64,000 nucleotides of DNA from Leifsonia aquatica. Its GTDB lineage: Bacteria; Actinomycetota; Actinomycetes; Actinomycetales; Microbacteriaceae. A model generated the notes under the pieces. The model did not search any database, had not been told where the DNA came from, and saw nothing but the letters and a program-made list of their open reading frames with translations. Of this stretch, positions 16,007 to 25,872 are shown piece after piece (the first letter of the stretch is position 1; the number at the start of each line of letters is the position of its first letter). The translations under genes and the position numbers were made by a program. The DNA lies in contig NZ_JACHVP010000001.1 of NCBI RefSeq assembly GCF_014190775.1, forward strand, positions 868,001-932,000. The letters are read 5' to 3'.

Positions 16007-18225
16007 CCAACGCCTCCGCCCCGGCCGTCGAGGGCGCGATCACGCTCGACTCGCGGCTGAGCGGCGTGCTCGGCGGCCGGACGGCCTCGGCCTTCGAGAA
16101 GGCGTTCGGGATGCGCACGGTCGGCGACCTGCTGCACCACTTCCCGCGGCGGTACGCACGCCGCGGCGAGCTGACCGCTCTCGCCAACCTCCCGCTGGAC
16201 GAGAACGTCACGATCATCGCGGAGGTCCTGCGGGTGCAGGAACGCTCGATGCGCGCCCGCCGCGGTTCGATCCTCGAGGTGAAGATCTCCGACGGCGAGG
16301 GCATCCTGACGCTGACGTTCTTCAACCAGTCGTGGCGCTCGAAGGACCTGGTGCCGGGCGTACGCGGGATCTTCGCGGGCAAGGTCTCCGCGTACCGCGG
16401 CGCCCTCCAGCTGGCGCACCCCGACTACGAACTGTTCGCGCCCGACTCCGAGAACGCGGTGGTGCCCGGCAGCGCCGCCGCGAAGGAGTGGGCGCAGACG
16501 CCCATCCCGATCTACCCGGCGACCGGCACGGTGGCGAGCTGGCAGGTGCAGAAGGCCGTCGAGCTCGCCCTCGACGCCCTCGACTCCGCGCCCGACCCGG
16601 TGCCGGCCTCCCTCGCCGCCGAACGGGGTCTGCTGTCGTACCGGGAGGCGCTGGAGGGCGTCCATCGCCCCGAGAAGGATTCGCAGTGGCAGCGGGCGCG
16701 CGACGCGCTCCGGTTCCAGGAGGCGTTCGTGCTCCAGGCGGCCCTGCTGCAGCAGCGGGCCGAGGCGCGCACGGTGGCGTCGACGCCGCGGCGTGCGGAG
16801 CCCGAAGGTCTGCTCGAGCGCTTCGACGCGGCGCTGCCCTTCTCGCTCACCGACGACCAGGCGCTCGTCGGCAGCGAGATCACGCACGATCTGGCCGGGA
16901 CGGCCGCGATGCACCGGTTGGTGCAGGGCGAGGTGGGCTCGGGCAAGACCCTCGTGGCGCTGCGGGCGATGCTCGCGGTCGCCGATTCCGGTGGTCAGTC
17001 CGCGCTGCTCGCGCCGACCGAGGTGCTCGCCGCCCAGCACCTGCGCTCGATCGCCGCGATGCTCGGCCCGGACCTGTCGGCGCAGCTGATGCCGACCCTC
17101 CTCACCGGCCAACTCGGCGCCCAGGAGCGCAAGCGCGCGCTGCTGCGCACCGTCTCGGGCCAGGCCCGCATCGTCATCGGCACGCACGCCCTGCTCGGCG
17201 ACGCCGTCACCTTCTTCGACCTGGGGCTCGTCGTCGTCGACGAGCAGCACCGGTTCGGCGTGGAGCAGCGGGAGGCGCTGCGCGCGAAGGGCGGCACCCC
17301 GCCGCACGTGCTCGTGCTCACGGCGACGCCCATCCCGCGCACGGTGGCCATGACCGTTTTCGGCGACCTCGACGTCTCCACGATCGCCCAGCTCCCTGCC
17401 GGGCGCCAGGGCATCGAGAGCTTCGTCGTGCCGCTGTCGGACCGTCCCGGCTGGGAGCGCCGCATCTGGGAGCGCGCCTCGGAGGAGATCGCGAAGGGAC
17501 GGCAGGTGTTCGTCGTCTGCCCGGCGATCACCGGCAAGGAGGCCGAGGACGACGGGGAGGAGTCCGCATCCGCCGCGGAGCAGGAGGGCGCCGGCGACGC
17601 GCCGCCCCGCGCCGTCGCGAGCGTCGAGTCCGTCGCGGCGCAGGTGCGCGCCGACCCGCTCTTCGCGGACGCGCGCGTGGGCGTGCTGCACGGCAAGCTC
17701 CCGAGCGAGACGAAGGACGAGGTCATGCGCGCCTTCGCGGCGGGCGACATCGACATCCTCATCGCCACGACGGTGATCGAGGTCGGCGTCAACGTGCCGA
17801 ACGCGTCGGCCATGGTGGTGCTCGACGCCGACCGGTTCGGTGTGTCGCAGCTGCACCAGCTGCGCGGACGCGTCGGCCGTGGCGGCGTGCCCGGGCTCTG
17901 CCTGCTGGTCACCGCCGCGGAAGAGGGGTCGCTCGCCCGCGAGCGCGTGGAGGCCGTCGCCGCCACGCTCGACGGGTTCGAGCTGGCCAACGTCGACCTG
18001 GAGCTGCGCCGCGAGGGGGATGTGCTGGGCAGCCGTCAGTCCGGGGGCCGCTCGTCGCTGCGCCTCCTGCGCGTCGCCTCCGACGGCGAGCTCATCGGCG
18101 AGGCGCGCGTCGCGGCCGCCGAGACGCTCGACGCGGAGGGCGGCCTGGCCGCCGTCCCCGCCCTGCAGGCCGCGCTGGCCCGGCGGCTCGACGAGGCCGA
18201 GCGGGCCTACCTCGGCAAGTCGTGA
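16003..18225 (+). CDS. recG: ATP-dependent DNA helicase RecG
   Basis: A 740-residue helicase that remodels stalled replication forks and Holliday junctions. The N-terminal wedge/OB region (the F-P-R-R-Y motif near 47) is followed by the SF2 motor: Walker A G-E-V-G-S-G-K-T at 309-316, D-E-Q-H at 413-416, T-A-T-P-I-P-R-T, then motif [11 protein letters not shown]. An acidic insert (E-D-D-G-E-E-S and on) near residue 515 enlarges the second motor domain slightly. It overlaps the TPR gene by four bases. Confidence 0.96.
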   Translation: MTNASAPAVEGAITLDSRLSGVLGGRTASAFEKAFGMRTVGDLLHHFPRRYARRGELTALANLPLDENVTIIAEVLRVQERSMRARRGSILEVKISDGEGILTLTFFNQSWRSKDLVPGVRGIFAGKVSAYRGALQLAHPDYELFAPDSENAVVPGSAAAKEWAQTPIPIYPATGTVASWQVQKAVELALDALDSAPDPVPASLAAERGLLSYREALEGVHRPEKDSQWQRARDALRFQEAFVLQAALLQQRAEARTVASTPRRAEPEGLLERFDAALPFSLTDDQALVGSEITHDLAGTAAMHRLVQGEVGSGKTLVALRAMLAVADSGGQSALLAPTEVLAAQHLRSIAAMLGPDLSAQLMPTLLTGQLGAQERKRALLRTVSGQARIVIGTHALLGDAVTFFDLGLVVVDEQHRFGVEQREALRAKGGTPPHVLVLTATPIPRTVAMTVFGDLDVSTIAQLPAGRQGIESFVVPLSDRPGWERRIWERASEEIAKGRQVFVVCPAITGKEAEDDGEESASAAEQEGAGDAPPRAVASVESVAAQVRADPLFADARVGVLHGKLPSETKDEVMRAFAAGDIDILIATTVIEVGVNVPNASAMVVLDADRFGVSQLHQLRGRVGRGGVPGLCLLVTAAEEGSLARERVEAVAATLDGFELANVDLELRREGDVLGSRQSGGRSSLRLLRVASDGELIGEARVAAAETLDAEGGLAAVPALQAALARRLDEAERAYLGKS

Positions 18226-18280
18226 CAAGGTAACGGATTCACAACGAAATGACGGTTATCGCGGGATAGTCTGGTGCCCT

Positions 18281-18763
18281 ATGAACAGGATCGCCGTAGT
18301 CCCTGGATCGTTCGACCCGGTCACCCTCGGTCACCTCGACGTGATCGAGCGCGCTGCCGGGCTCTGGGACGAGGTCCACGTCGTGGTGGTCCACAACCCG
18401 GACAAGTCGGCCCTGCTGCCCATCGCGCAGCGCGTCTCCCTGCTGGAGAGGTCGATCGAGGAGGCCGGGATCGTCGGCACGATCGTCGTCGCCTCCTGGT
18501 CGATGGGCCTCCTGGTCGACTACTGCACGGACGTGGGGGCGCACGTGCTCGTCAAGGGCATCCGCTCGCAGGTGGATGTGGCGTACGAGACGCCGATGGC
18601 GATCGTGAACCGCCACCTCGCCGACGTCGAGACGGTCTTCCTGCTGCCCAACCCCGCGAACGCGCACGTGTCCAGCTCGCTGGTGCGCCAGGTCTCCGCG
18701 CTGGGCGGCGACGTCAGCCCGTACGTCCCGCCCGCGGTCTTCGAACTGCTGTCATCGAGATGA
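18281..18763 (+). CDS. coaD: Phosphopantetheine adenylyltransferase
   Basis: A 160-residue nucleotidyltransferase that makes dephospho-CoA from 4'-phosphopantetheine and ATP. The N-terminal P-G-S-F-D-P at 8-13 and the T-L-G-H nucleotide motif at 15-18 are canonical, as is the later K-G-I-R segment and the C-terminal S-S-S-L-V-R. A -10 box (TAGTCT, 18267-18272) is 8 bases before the ATG, with no ribosome binding site, so it is probably leaderless. Confidence 0.96.
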   Translation: MNRIAVVPGSFDPVTLGHLDVIERAAGLWDEVHVVVVHNPDKSALLPIAQRVSLLERSIEEAGIVGTIVVASWSMGLLVDYCTDVGAHVLVKGIRSQVDVAYETPMAIVNRHLADVETVFLLPNPANAHVSSSLVRQVSALGGDVSPYVPPAVFELLSSR

Positions 18764-18776
18764 GAGTGCAGGAGCC

Positions 18777-19838
18777 ATGAACAGCTACGCGACGCGCCAG
18801 CCCACGGAACCCTCGGTCGCACCGGAGGAGGAGCACGGCAGCGCCGAGCCCACCATGGACCTGGCCGGGCTGCGCCGCGCCGCGGAGCAGATCACGGCGA
18901 ACATCGAGTCGGTGATCGACGGCAAGCACGACGCCGTGCGCACCGCCCTCGTCGTGCTCCTGGCCGAGGGCCACCTCCTCATCGAGGACGTCCCGGGCGT
19001 CGGCAAGACCATGCTGGCGAAGTCGCTCGCGAAGTCGGTGGACTGCACCGTCAGCCGCATCCAGTTCACCCCCGACCTGCTCCCGAGCGACGTGACCGGC
19101 GTGTCCGTCTACAACCAGGCCGAGCGCCGGTTCGAGTTCAAGCCGGGCGCCGTGTTCGCCAACATCGTCATCGGCGACGAGATCAACCGTGCGAGCCCGA
19201 AGACGCAGTCCGCCCTGCTGGAGTGCATGGAGGAGCGCCAGGTCACCGTCGACGGCTCCACCTATCCGCTCGCCGCCCCGTTCATCGTCGTGGCCACGCA
19301 GAACCCGGTGGAGATGGAGGGCACCTACGCCCTCCCCGAAGCCCAGCGCGACCGCTTCATGGCGCGCATCGCGATGGGCTACCCGGACGAGGAGTCCGAG
19401 CTCGCCATGCTCACGACGCGCGACACCTCGAGCCCCCTCTCGCGGATCGGGCCGGTCGTCACCTCGGAGCAGCTGCGGTCGATGATGACCACGGCGCGCA
19501 GCGTCTTCGCCTCCACCCCGGTCAAGCAGTACGCCGTCGACCTGACGCGCGCCACCCGCGAGGACCGCGACCTGCGGCTCGGGGCGAGCCCCCGCGCCAC
19601 GCTGCAGCTGATCCGCGCCGCCAAGGCACTCGCCGCCCTCGACGGGCGCGACTTCGTCCTCCCCGACGACATCGACGCGCTGGCGGTCCCCGTGCTCGGC
19701 CACCGGCTCCTGCCGACGAGCCGGGCGCTCGGCCACCACCACGAGAGCGCCCCGGTGATCGCGGACATCGTCCGGCGCATCGTCGCCTCCACGCCGGTGC
19801 CCGTCGGCTCCGGCGCGATCGGCGCGGGCGGGCGGTAG
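18777..19838 (+). CDS. MoxR-family AAA ATPase
   Basis: A 353-residue AAA+ protein of the MoxR class. Walker A (P-G-V-G-K-T, Lys77), Walker B with D134-E135 in I-G-D-E-I-N-R-A, the T-Q-N-P-x-E sensor motif and the arginine-finger segment E-A-Q-R-D-R-F are visible. MoxR proteins act as chaperones that assemble complexes, often with VWA or DUF58 partners. It is first of three tightly spaced genes (GCAGGAG before the ATG; one base separates its stop from the DUF58 start). The complex and its target are unknown. Confidence 0.92.
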   Translation: MNSYATRQPTEPSVAPEEEHGSAEPTMDLAGLRRAAEQITANIESVIDGKHDAVRTALVVLLAEGHLLIEDVPGVGKTMLAKSLAKSVDCTVSRIQFTPDLLPSDVTGVSVYNQAERRFEFKPGAVFANIVIGDEINRASPKTQSALLECMEERQVTVDGSTYPLAAPFIVVATQNPVEMEGTYALPEAQRDRFMARIAMGYPDEESELAMLTTRDTSSPLSRIGPVVTSEQLRSMMTTARSVFASTPVKQYAVDLTRATREDRDLRLGASPRATLQLIRAAKALAALDGRDFVLPDDIDALAVPVLGHRLLPTSRALGHHHESAPVIADIVRRIVASTPVPVGSGAIGAGGR

Positions 19839-19839
19839 G

Positions 19840-21147
19840 GTGCCTCCCCGCGGCCGGGCGTCGAGCCCGCTGACGAAGCCGCGGCCCACCGCGCGCGGGT
19901 GGACCCTGGGCGCGATCGGCATCGTCGCCCTGGCCGCCTCCGCCTTCCTCGGGCGGACCGACGTGCTCTTCGTCGGCGTCTTCCTCACCGTGCTGCCGCT
20001 GGCGGCCATGATCTCCGTCACGTGGGACCGGCCCCGGCTCGGGGTGACGCGCAGCTTCCACCCCGATGTGATCGCGGTGGGGGAGAAGACGACCATCGTC
20101 ACGACGGCCCGCAACCTGGTCGGGCGGCCCAGCCCGGCGGCGCGCTGGCGGGAGTTCGCCCCGGCCGCGATCGACGTGCAGCGGCGGGCGCCCTTCCCGC
20201 GGCTGGGCCCGCACGAGGCGAACGCGGCGCACGGACGAGACACGGCCGTCCTCCGTCAGGACGTGACGGCCGACAAGCGCGGGTCGCACCCCGTCGGCCC
20301 GCTCGTCATCAGCCGGACCGATCCGTTCGGGATCGCCTACGGCGAGTACGCCCTCGGGCAGCCACGGACGCTTTTGGTCACCCCGCGGGTCGTGCCGCTG
20401 GCGAACGGCGTCCTCGACGTCGCGCACAGCGAGGGGACCGAGCACGAACTGCTGCGGCACAGCATCCCGAGCGCCGACGAGCTGATCGCGCGCGAGTACC
20501 GCCCGGGCGATCCGTTGCGCCGCGTCCACTGGCGCGCGACGGCCCGCCACGACCAGCTCATGGTGCGGCAGGAGGAGCAGCGCAGCAACCCGGAGGCGTG
20601 GCTGCTGCTGGACACGCGGGGCGGGATCGCCGGCGAGGCCGCCTTCGAGGACCAGGTCGACCTGATCGCGTCGGTCGGCGTCCACCTCCTGGACCAGGGC
20701 TTCGCGGTGAGCGCGGTCGAGACCGCCGAGCGCCAGCTGAACGGCCGGAGCGGGGCGGGACGTTCCGGGACGCTGGGCGCGATGAGCCCCACCTACGACC
20801 TCGGCGGCGCCGATCGGCTGCTGCTCGCAGACCTCGCGAGCATCGAGCCCGGCGTCGAGCCGCGCGACGACGCGGTCGCGGAACTCGCGACCGGGCTGCG
20901 GCGCGCGGGGCGCTCCGTCCCGGTGTTCGCGTTCCTGCTCGGCGGCACGCGCGAGCTCGGCTCGCTGGCTGCGTTGCGGTCCATGGGCGACCCGGCCGTC
21001 GCGTTCCTCGCACCCTCCACCCCGCCGGAGGTGGAGGAGGTGCTCGTCGACGCAGGCTGGCTCTGCCTGCAGTGCGCGCCCGGCGACGGTCCGGCCGCCT
21101 CGTGGCAGCGCGCGCTCGCGCGACAGGGGGCCGTGTCCAATGGCTAG
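19840..21147 (+). CDS. DUF58-domain membrane protein
   Basis: A 435-residue protein with two adjacent N-terminal hydrophobic segments (about residues 22-58), then a long extramembrane part that holds the DUF58 motif R-E-Y-R-P-G-D-P-L-R-R-V-H-W near 220-233. DUF58 proteins have a VWA-like fold and form operons with MoxR ATPases. The GTG at 19840 starts right after the MoxR stop, and the end overlaps the next gene by eight bases, so the three products are probably made together. Confidence 0.88.
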   Translation: MPPRGRASSPLTKPRPTARGWTLGAIGIVALAASAFLGRTDVLFVGVFLTVLPLAAMISVTWDRPRLGVTRSFHPDVIAVGEKTTIVTTARNLVGRPSPAARWREFAPAAIDVQRRAPFPRLGPHEANAAHGRDTAVLRQDVTADKRGSHPVGPLVISRTDPFGIAYGEYALGQPRTLLVTPRVVPLANGVLDVAHSEGTEHELLRHSIPSADELIAREYRPGDPLRRVHWRATARHDQLMVRQEEQRSNPEAWLLLDTRGGIAGEAAFEDQVDLIASVGVHLLDQGFAVSAVETAERQLNGRSGAGRSGTLGAMSPTYDLGGADRLLLADLASIEPGVEPRDDAVAELATGLRRAGRSVPVFAFLLGGTRELGSLAALRSMGDPAVAFLAPSTPPEVEEVLVDAGWLCLQCAPGDGPAASWQRALARQGAVSNG

Positions 21148-23404
21148 CGAGTCCATCGCTCTCGCCGTTCCGCGCACGGTCCGCCGCCGCGTCGGCTACT
21201 GGCGGCTGACCGGGGCGATGGTGCTGCAGATGCTCGCGGCCAGCGTCGCGCTGGTCGGCCTCATCCAGGGCGCCGGCTGGTGGTTCGCCCTCATCCTGAC
21301 TTCCGCGTTCCTGCTCGTCGCCGGAGCCGGGCTGCGGACGCTCGGCGTGCACCGCGGCTTCGTGCCGCTGCTCGAGCTCGTCCTCGGCGCGATGATCATG
21401 ACGGCCGTCTTCGGCGGCGGCACCGGGCTGCTCGGCATCATCCCGACGCCCGCGACCTTCGTGCACTGGTGGCAGCTCCTGCAGCAGGCGATGCTGTCGA
21501 TCTACCAGCAGGGCACGCCGGCCGAGAGCCTTCCCGAGTTCCTCTTCCTCGTCGTCGGCGGCGCCTGTCTCATCGCGGTCGTGCTCGACACGCTCGCCGT
21601 CGCGGTCCGCGCGCCCGCTTTCACCGCCGTCGGCGTGGGCGCGGTGCTCGTCGTCCCCGGCGCGCTGCTCGGAGACGGGCTCGATCCCAGTGCGCTCGCG
21701 CTCTCGGCCATCGCCTACCTGTGGCTGCTGCGGGCGGACGTGCGCACCCGGCGCCCGGGCTCGCCACGACCCGGCGCCGCGCTGGCCGTCGGCGCAGCCG
21801 CGACGGTGGTCGCGCTGCTGCTCGCCGGCACCGCACCGGGTTTCGACCGCGGGGGAGCGACGTCGTTCACCGCCGGCGGCATCAACATCGGTGGCACGGT
21901 GACCCCGCTCATCGACCTCGGCAAGGACCTCCGCCGCCCGACGGCCGTGCGCGCGCTGACGTACACGACCTCCGCGCCGACGGGCCAGTACCTCAAGCTG
22001 GCGTCGCTCGACCAGTTCACGGGCTCGGTCTGGAAGCACCGCGAGCGCGACACGAAGCGCCTCGCGGAGGGGACGCCGATCGGCCCGGTCGCCGGGCTGT
22101 CCGCCGACGTGCCCACCTCCAAGATCACCACCACCGTCGCGATCGACAACATGCAGAGCCGCTGGCTGCCGGTGCCCGCGCCCGTGCAGTCGGTCAAAGG
22201 CCTCACCGGCACCTGGTCGTGGGATCCGGACGACCTCACCATCGGTGGGATCAACGCGACCACCCAGGGCCAGGACTACACGGCGACCAGCCTCCTCCTG
22301 CAGCCGACGGCCGATCAGCTGAAGGCCGCGGGCGGGGTCGTGCCGGAGGACGTGCAGCGCGATCTGTTCCTGCCCACGAACATGCCCGCCATCATCGAGA
22401 AGACCGCGATCGCGGCGACCGAAGGGGCGACATCGGAGTACGAGCAGGCCGTCGCCCTGCAGGACTACTTCCGCGACAACGGCTTCGTGTACTCCACCCA
22501 GACCCCGCTGAAGCAGGGCTATGACGGCGACGGCGCCCGCGTCATCGCCGCGTTCCTGGAGGCCAAGAGCGGCTACTGCGTGCACTTCGCCTCCGCGATG
22601 GCGCTGATGGCGCGCTCGCTCGGCATCCCGTCCCGCGTCGCGGAGGGCTACCTGCCGGGGGCGTCGGGCGGGGGATCGGCGAGCAACCCCGGTGAGTACA
22701 CCGTCACGAGCGACGACCTGCACGCCTGGCCGGAACTGTACTTCGCCGGGGTCGGTTGGGTGCCGTTCGAGCCGACCGTGGGCCGGGGCACGATCCCGAG
22801 TTACACGCGGGCCGACACCGCGGCCGCCGCGCCGACGTCCGCTCCGGCCTCCGGCGCGACCACGGCTCCGAAGCGGATCGTGCCGACCGATCCCGCGCAG
22901 GTCGCCGGCGCTCGGGGCGCCACGGCCCCGTCCCCGCTGCAGCCCGTGCTCTCGGGGCTGGGTATCGCCGTCCTGGTGCTCGCCGTGCTCCTGATCCCGG
23001 CGGTCGTCCGCCGGGTGCGGCGACGACATCGGCTGAGACGGCTGTCCGAGGCGTCGGGGGGCGCGGCGGTCGTGTGGTCCGAGCTCCGCGACACGGTGCG
23101 CGATCTGGGCTGGGTCGCGCCCGCGACCGAGACGCCCCGCGCCTTCGCCGGGCGCCTGGCCGACGAGATCGCCGGAACGCCGGGGGAGGAGGCGGTGCTC
23201 CGCCTGCTGGCCGTGCGCGAGCGCGACTCCTACGGGCCGCCGGTGCGCGGGTCGACGGTGGGACTCGCCGACGACCTGCAGCGGGTCCTCGACGCGCTGG
23301 AGGCGAGCGCCGGGCCGTCGCGTCGGCTGCGGGCGCTGCTGCTGCCTGTGTCGTTGCTGCCAGCAGGCTGGCCGATCGCTGCGAGCCCGGGAAGCGCCGC
23401 GTAG
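21140..23404 (+). CDS. DUF3488/transglutaminase-like membrane protein (TgpA-like)
   Basis: A 754-residue protein with about five or six N-terminal membrane segments (DUF3488), a large extracytoplasmic transglutaminase-core domain and a last membrane helix near residue 610 followed by a charged cytosolic tail. The catalytic triad motifs are visible: Cys in S-G-Y-C-V-H-F-A-S-A-M, His in D-L-H-A-W-P-E, and the following Asp/Glu region W-V-P-F-E-P-T. It is predicted to act on envelope proteins or peptides. The MoxR-DUF58-TgpA order is common in actinobacteria; the substrate is not known. Confidence 0.9.
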   Translation: MASESIALAVPRTVRRRVGYWRLTGAMVLQMLAASVALVGLIQGAGWWFALILTSAFLLVAGAGLRTLGVHRGFVPLLELVLGAMIMTAVFGGGTGLLGIIPTPATFVHWWQLLQQAMLSIYQQGTPAESLPEFLFLVVGGACLIAVVLDTLAVAVRAPAFTAVGVGAVLVVPGALLGDGLDPSALALSAIAYLWLLRADVRTRRPGSPRPGAALAVGAAATVVALLLAGTAPGFDRGGATSFTAGGINIGGTVTPLIDLGKDLRRPTAVRALTYTTSAPTGQYLKLASLDQFTGSVWKHRERDTKRLAEGTPIGPVAGLSADVPTSKITTTVAIDNMQSRWLPVPAPVQSVKGLTGTWSWDPDDLTIGGINATTQGQDYTATSLLLQPTADQLKAAGGVVPEDVQRDLFLPTNMPAIIEKTAIAATEGATSEYEQAVALQDYFRDNGFVYSTQTPLKQGYDGDGARVIAAFLEAKSGYCVHFASAMALMARSLGIPSRVAEGYLPGASGGGSASNPGEYTVTSDDLHAWPELYFAGVGWVPFEPTVGRGTIPSYTRADTAAAAPTSAPASGATTAPKRIVPTDPAQVAGARGATAPSPLQPVLSGLGIAVLVLAVLLIPAVVRRVRRRHRLRRLSEASGGAAVVWSELRDTVRDLGWVAPATETPRAFAGRLADEIAGTPGEEAVLRLLAVRERDSYGPPVRGSTVGLADDLQRVLDALEASAGPSRRLRALLLPVSLLPAGWPIAASPGSAA

Positions 23405-23407
23405 ACT
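23402..23407 (+). promoter_or_regulatory. -10 box of yceD-rpmF
   Basis: TAGACT lies 8 bases before the GTG of yceD and overlaps the stop of the previous gene. It is a clear example of the leaderless start arrangement seen throughout this window. Confidence 0.5.
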
Positions 23408-23415
23408 AGCCGACC

Positions 23416-23979
23416 GTGACCTCGTTCAAGAACACCCCATACACGGTCAGCGTGTACGACCTCGTGCACCGTCCCGGATCGATGAAGGAGCAGGAGCTGA
23501 GCATCCCCGTGCGGGAGAAGCTCGGCGAAGGCCTGCTCGCCGTCCAGGAGGGTGCGGACCTCGATCTCGACCTCCGCCTGGAGTCCGTCCACGAGGGGAT
23601 CCTGGTCACCGCGGAGGGCTCGACCACCGCCACCGGCGTGTGCGGGCGGTGCCTGATCGACATCGAACAGCCTGTCCAAGTCGATTTCCAGGAACTTTTC
23701 GCGTATCCTTCTGGAGAAGCTTTCGATTATGAGGTTCACGACGACCACGTGGATCTTGAACCTCTGATCAGGGATACGGTGGTGTTGTCACTGCCGTTTC
23801 AGCCGGTGTGCCGGCCGGATTGCCCAGGTCTCGACCCCGAGACCGGCGAGCGGCTGGCGGATCAACCGGACCAGGAGCCCACCCAGACCGTCGATCCCCG
23901 CTGGTCTGCGCTTGCGGCTTTCCAGGCTTCCGACACCGATGAATCCACCCCGTCCACCGGGAACACAGAAGAGAGATAG
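23416..23979 (+). CDS. yceD: YceD/DUF177-family protein
   Basis: A 187-residue protein of the YceD (DUF177) family, whose members are encoded just before rpmF and have been linked to 23S rRNA or L32 accumulation. Conserved cysteines C-G-R-C at about 76-79 and C-R-P-D-C near 134-138 are typical. The C-terminal 30 residues are acidic and Thr/Ser-rich. The GTG at 23416 has no ribosome binding site but a TAGACT -10 eight bases upstream. rpmF follows after 2 bases. Confidence 0.9.
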   Translation: MTSFKNTPYTVSVYDLVHRPGSMKEQELSIPVREKLGEGLLAVQEGADLDLDLRLESVHEGILVTAEGSTTATGVCGRCLIDIEQPVQVDFQELFAYPSGEAFDYEVHDDHVDLEPLIRDTVVLSLPFQPVCRPDCPGLDPETGERLADQPDQEPTQTVDPRWSALAAFQASDTDESTPSTGNTEER

Positions 23980-23981
23980 TC

Positions 23982-24185
23982 ATGGCCGTTCCGAAGCGGA
24001 AGCAGTCTCGCGCCAACACCCGCGCCCGTCGTTCGCAGTGGAAGGCCGAGGTCCCCACGCTCGTCAAGACCGTCGAAGGCGGCAAGGTGACCTACAGCCT
24101 CCCGCACCGTGCCAAGGTCGTCGAGGACTCCGCAGGCACCGCCCTGTTCCTCGAGTACAAGGGCCGCAAGGTCGCCGACGTCTGA
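23982..24185 (+). CDS. rpmF: 50S ribosomal protein L32
   Basis: A 67-residue basic protein beginning M-A-V-P-K-R-K-Q-S, the universal L32 start. It has no cysteines, so it is the zinc-free form. AGAGAGA lies just before the ATG. The order yceD-rpmF-rnc-mutM is conserved in many bacteria. Confidence 0.97.
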   Translation: MAVPKRKQSRANTRARRSQWKAEVPTLVKTVEGGKVTYSLPHRAKVVEDSAGTALFLEYKGRKVADV

Positions 24186-24198
24186 TCGTCCCTCAGCA

Positions 24199-24927
24199 AT
24201 GAGAGGGCACGGTCTGGCCGGGGAGAACCCCGACCGCACTGAACTCATCGAGAAGCTCGGGGTCGACATCGACCCCGAGCTTCTCGGGCTTGCGCTGACG
24301 CATCGTTCGTACGCGTACGAGCACGGCGGCATCCCGAACAACGAGCGCCTCGAGTTCCTCGGCGACTCGATCCTCGGGCAGGCCGTCACGGTGAAGCTGT
24401 TCCGGGAGAACCCGGACCTCGACGAAGGCGAGCTCGCGAAGCGCCGGGCCAGCCTGGTCAGCTCCGTCGCGCTGGCGGAGGTGGCGCGGGGCATCGGCCT
24501 CGGCGAGTACCTCCTGCTCGGACGCGGCGAGAACCAGAGCGGTGGCCGTGAGAAGGCATCGATCCTCGCCGACACGGTCGAGGCGATCATCGGAGCGGCG
24601 TACCTCGATCTGGGCGGCACCGAGGCGACGGCGCTCGTGCTGCGTCTCGTCGAGCCGCTGCTCGGCGATCCCGACCGGTTCGGTGCCGCGATGGACCCGA
24701 AGACCAGCCTGCAGGAGGCCGCTGCCCACCGTGGCGCCGGGCTCCCGGTCTACACCGTCACCAGTACGGGCCCCGACCACTCCAAGGTCTTCCACGCCTC
24801 CGTCTCGGTGGGCGAGCTCGTGACCGCGGAGGGCGAGGGCACCAGCAAGAAGCAGGCCGAGATGGCCGCGGCCCTCACGGCGTGGACCGAGCTCACGAGC
24901 CGACGTGCCCGAGCTTCCCGAGGTTGA
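24199..24927 (+). CDS. rnc: Ribonuclease III
   Basis: A 242-residue double-strand RNA endonuclease for rRNA processing and RNA decay. The nuclease signature N-E-R-L-E-F-L-G-D-S is at about 50-59, the second catalytic cluster D-T-V-E-A-I-I-G-A near 120, and the C-terminal dsRNA-binding domain has G-x-S-K-K-Q-A-E. The ATG at 24199 follows rpmF closely. The stop lies 23 bases inside mutM. Confidence 0.95.
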   Translation: MRGHGLAGENPDRTELIEKLGVDIDPELLGLALTHRSYAYEHGGIPNNERLEFLGDSILGQAVTVKLFRENPDLDEGELAKRRASLVSSVALAEVARGIGLGEYLLLGRGENQSGGREKASILADTVEAIIGAAYLDLGGTEATALVLRLVEPLLGDPDRFGAAMDPKTSLQEAAAHRGAGLPVYTVTSTGPDHSKVFHASVSVGELVTAEGEGTSKKQAEMAAALTAWTELTSRRARASRG

Positions 24928-25816
24928 GGTCGTCCGCGCCGGGCTCGCTCCCGCCGTCTCCGGCGCGACCATCCTCGGCGTCGAGGTGCTCGAACCGCGC
25001 TCGCTGAAGCGTCACGACCCCGTCGCCGGCGAGTTCGAGGCGCTGCTCCTCGGCCGCACGATGCGCACGCCGGCGCGTCGCGGCAAGTTCCTCTGGATCC
25101 CATTGGACGGGGAGCCCCGGCAGGCGATCGTCGCGCATCTCGGGATGAGCGGGCAGATCCTGCTCCGCGACCCGGGCGCCGTGGAGGCCGGTCTGCTCCG
25201 CATCCGCCTGCACATCGAGACCGCGGTGCAGCCCGACGGGTCGCGCCGCGAGCTCTGGGTGCACTTCGTCGACCAGCGCATCTTCGGGTCGATGGCGGTC
25301 GACGCGCTGATCCCGACCGCGGACGGCGCGGCGGCGGGCCTGGGCACCGATGAGGCGCTGGTGCCGACCCAGGTCGCGCACATCGCCCGCGACCCGCTGG
25401 ACCCGGCGTTCGACGATCGCGCTTTCGCCGCGGCGCTGGGCCGCAAGAACACGGGCATCAAGCGCGCCCTGCTCGACCAGACGCTCGTGAGCGGCATCGG
25501 CAACATCTACGCCGACGAGGCGCTCTGGGCGTCGCGCATCCACTATGAACAGCCCGCCTCCTCGCTGAGCCCGGCGAAGGTCCGCACTCTGCTCAGCGAG
25601 GTGCGGCACGTGCTCGAGAAGGCCTTGGCCGAGGGTGGGACCAGCTTCGACGCGCAGTACGTCAACGTCAACGGCAACTCCGGCTACTTCGCGCACAGCC
25701 TCAACGCCTACGGCCAGGAGGGCCGCCCCTGCCCGCGCTGCGGCACCCCGATCGTGCGCGAGAAGTTCATGAACCGCTCCTCGCACTTCTGCCCGAGGTG
25801 CCAGCGGCTGCGGTGA
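24905..25816 (+). CDS. mutM: Formamidopyrimidine-DNA glycosylase
   Basis: A 303-residue base-excision repair enzyme that removes 8-oxoguanine and ring-opened purines and nicks the strand. The mature N-terminus Pro-Glu-Leu-Pro-Glu-Val-Glu supplies the catalytic Pro1 and Glu2. The G-R-R-G-K-F-L-type segment (R-R-G-K-F-L) near 57 and the C-terminal zinc finger (C-P-R-C, 16 residues, C-P-R-C) are intact. The GTG start lies within the end of rnc. mutM is followed by accessory genes here instead of smc. Confidence 0.96.
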   Translation: MPELPEVEVVRAGLAPAVSGATILGVEVLEPRSLKRHDPVAGEFEALLLGRTMRTPARRGKFLWIPLDGEPRQAIVAHLGMSGQILLRDPGAVEAGLLRIRLHIETAVQPDGSRRELWVHFVDQRIFGSMAVDALIPTADGAAAGLGTDEALVPTQVAHIARDPLDPAFDDRAFAAALGRKNTGIKRALLDQTLVSGIGNIYADEALWASRIHYEQPASSLSPAKVRTLLSEVRHVLEKALAEGGTSFDAQYVNVNGNSGYFAHSLNAYGQEGRPCPRCGTPIVREKFMNRSSHFCPRCQRLR

Positions 25817-25846
25817 GGGACGACGTCTGCGAGGTTCTGGCTCGAC

Positions 25847-25863
25847 ATACCAAGGATTGGTAT
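25847..25863. promoter_or_regulatory. Toxin-antitoxin operator
   Basis: An inverted repeat ATACCA, 5 bases, TGGTAT overlaps a -10 box TATCGT (25861-25866) that is 6 bases before the antitoxin ATG. Ribbon-helix-helix antitoxins bind such short palindromes and repress their own operon, so this is the likely autoregulatory site. Confidence 0.6.
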
Positions 25864-25872
25864 CGTTGAGGC

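Noticed and set aside
15283-18228. 981-codon open frame on the minus strand
   Set aside because: It is the mirror of the TPR gene and recG. Both plus-strand genes have clear motifs and starts.
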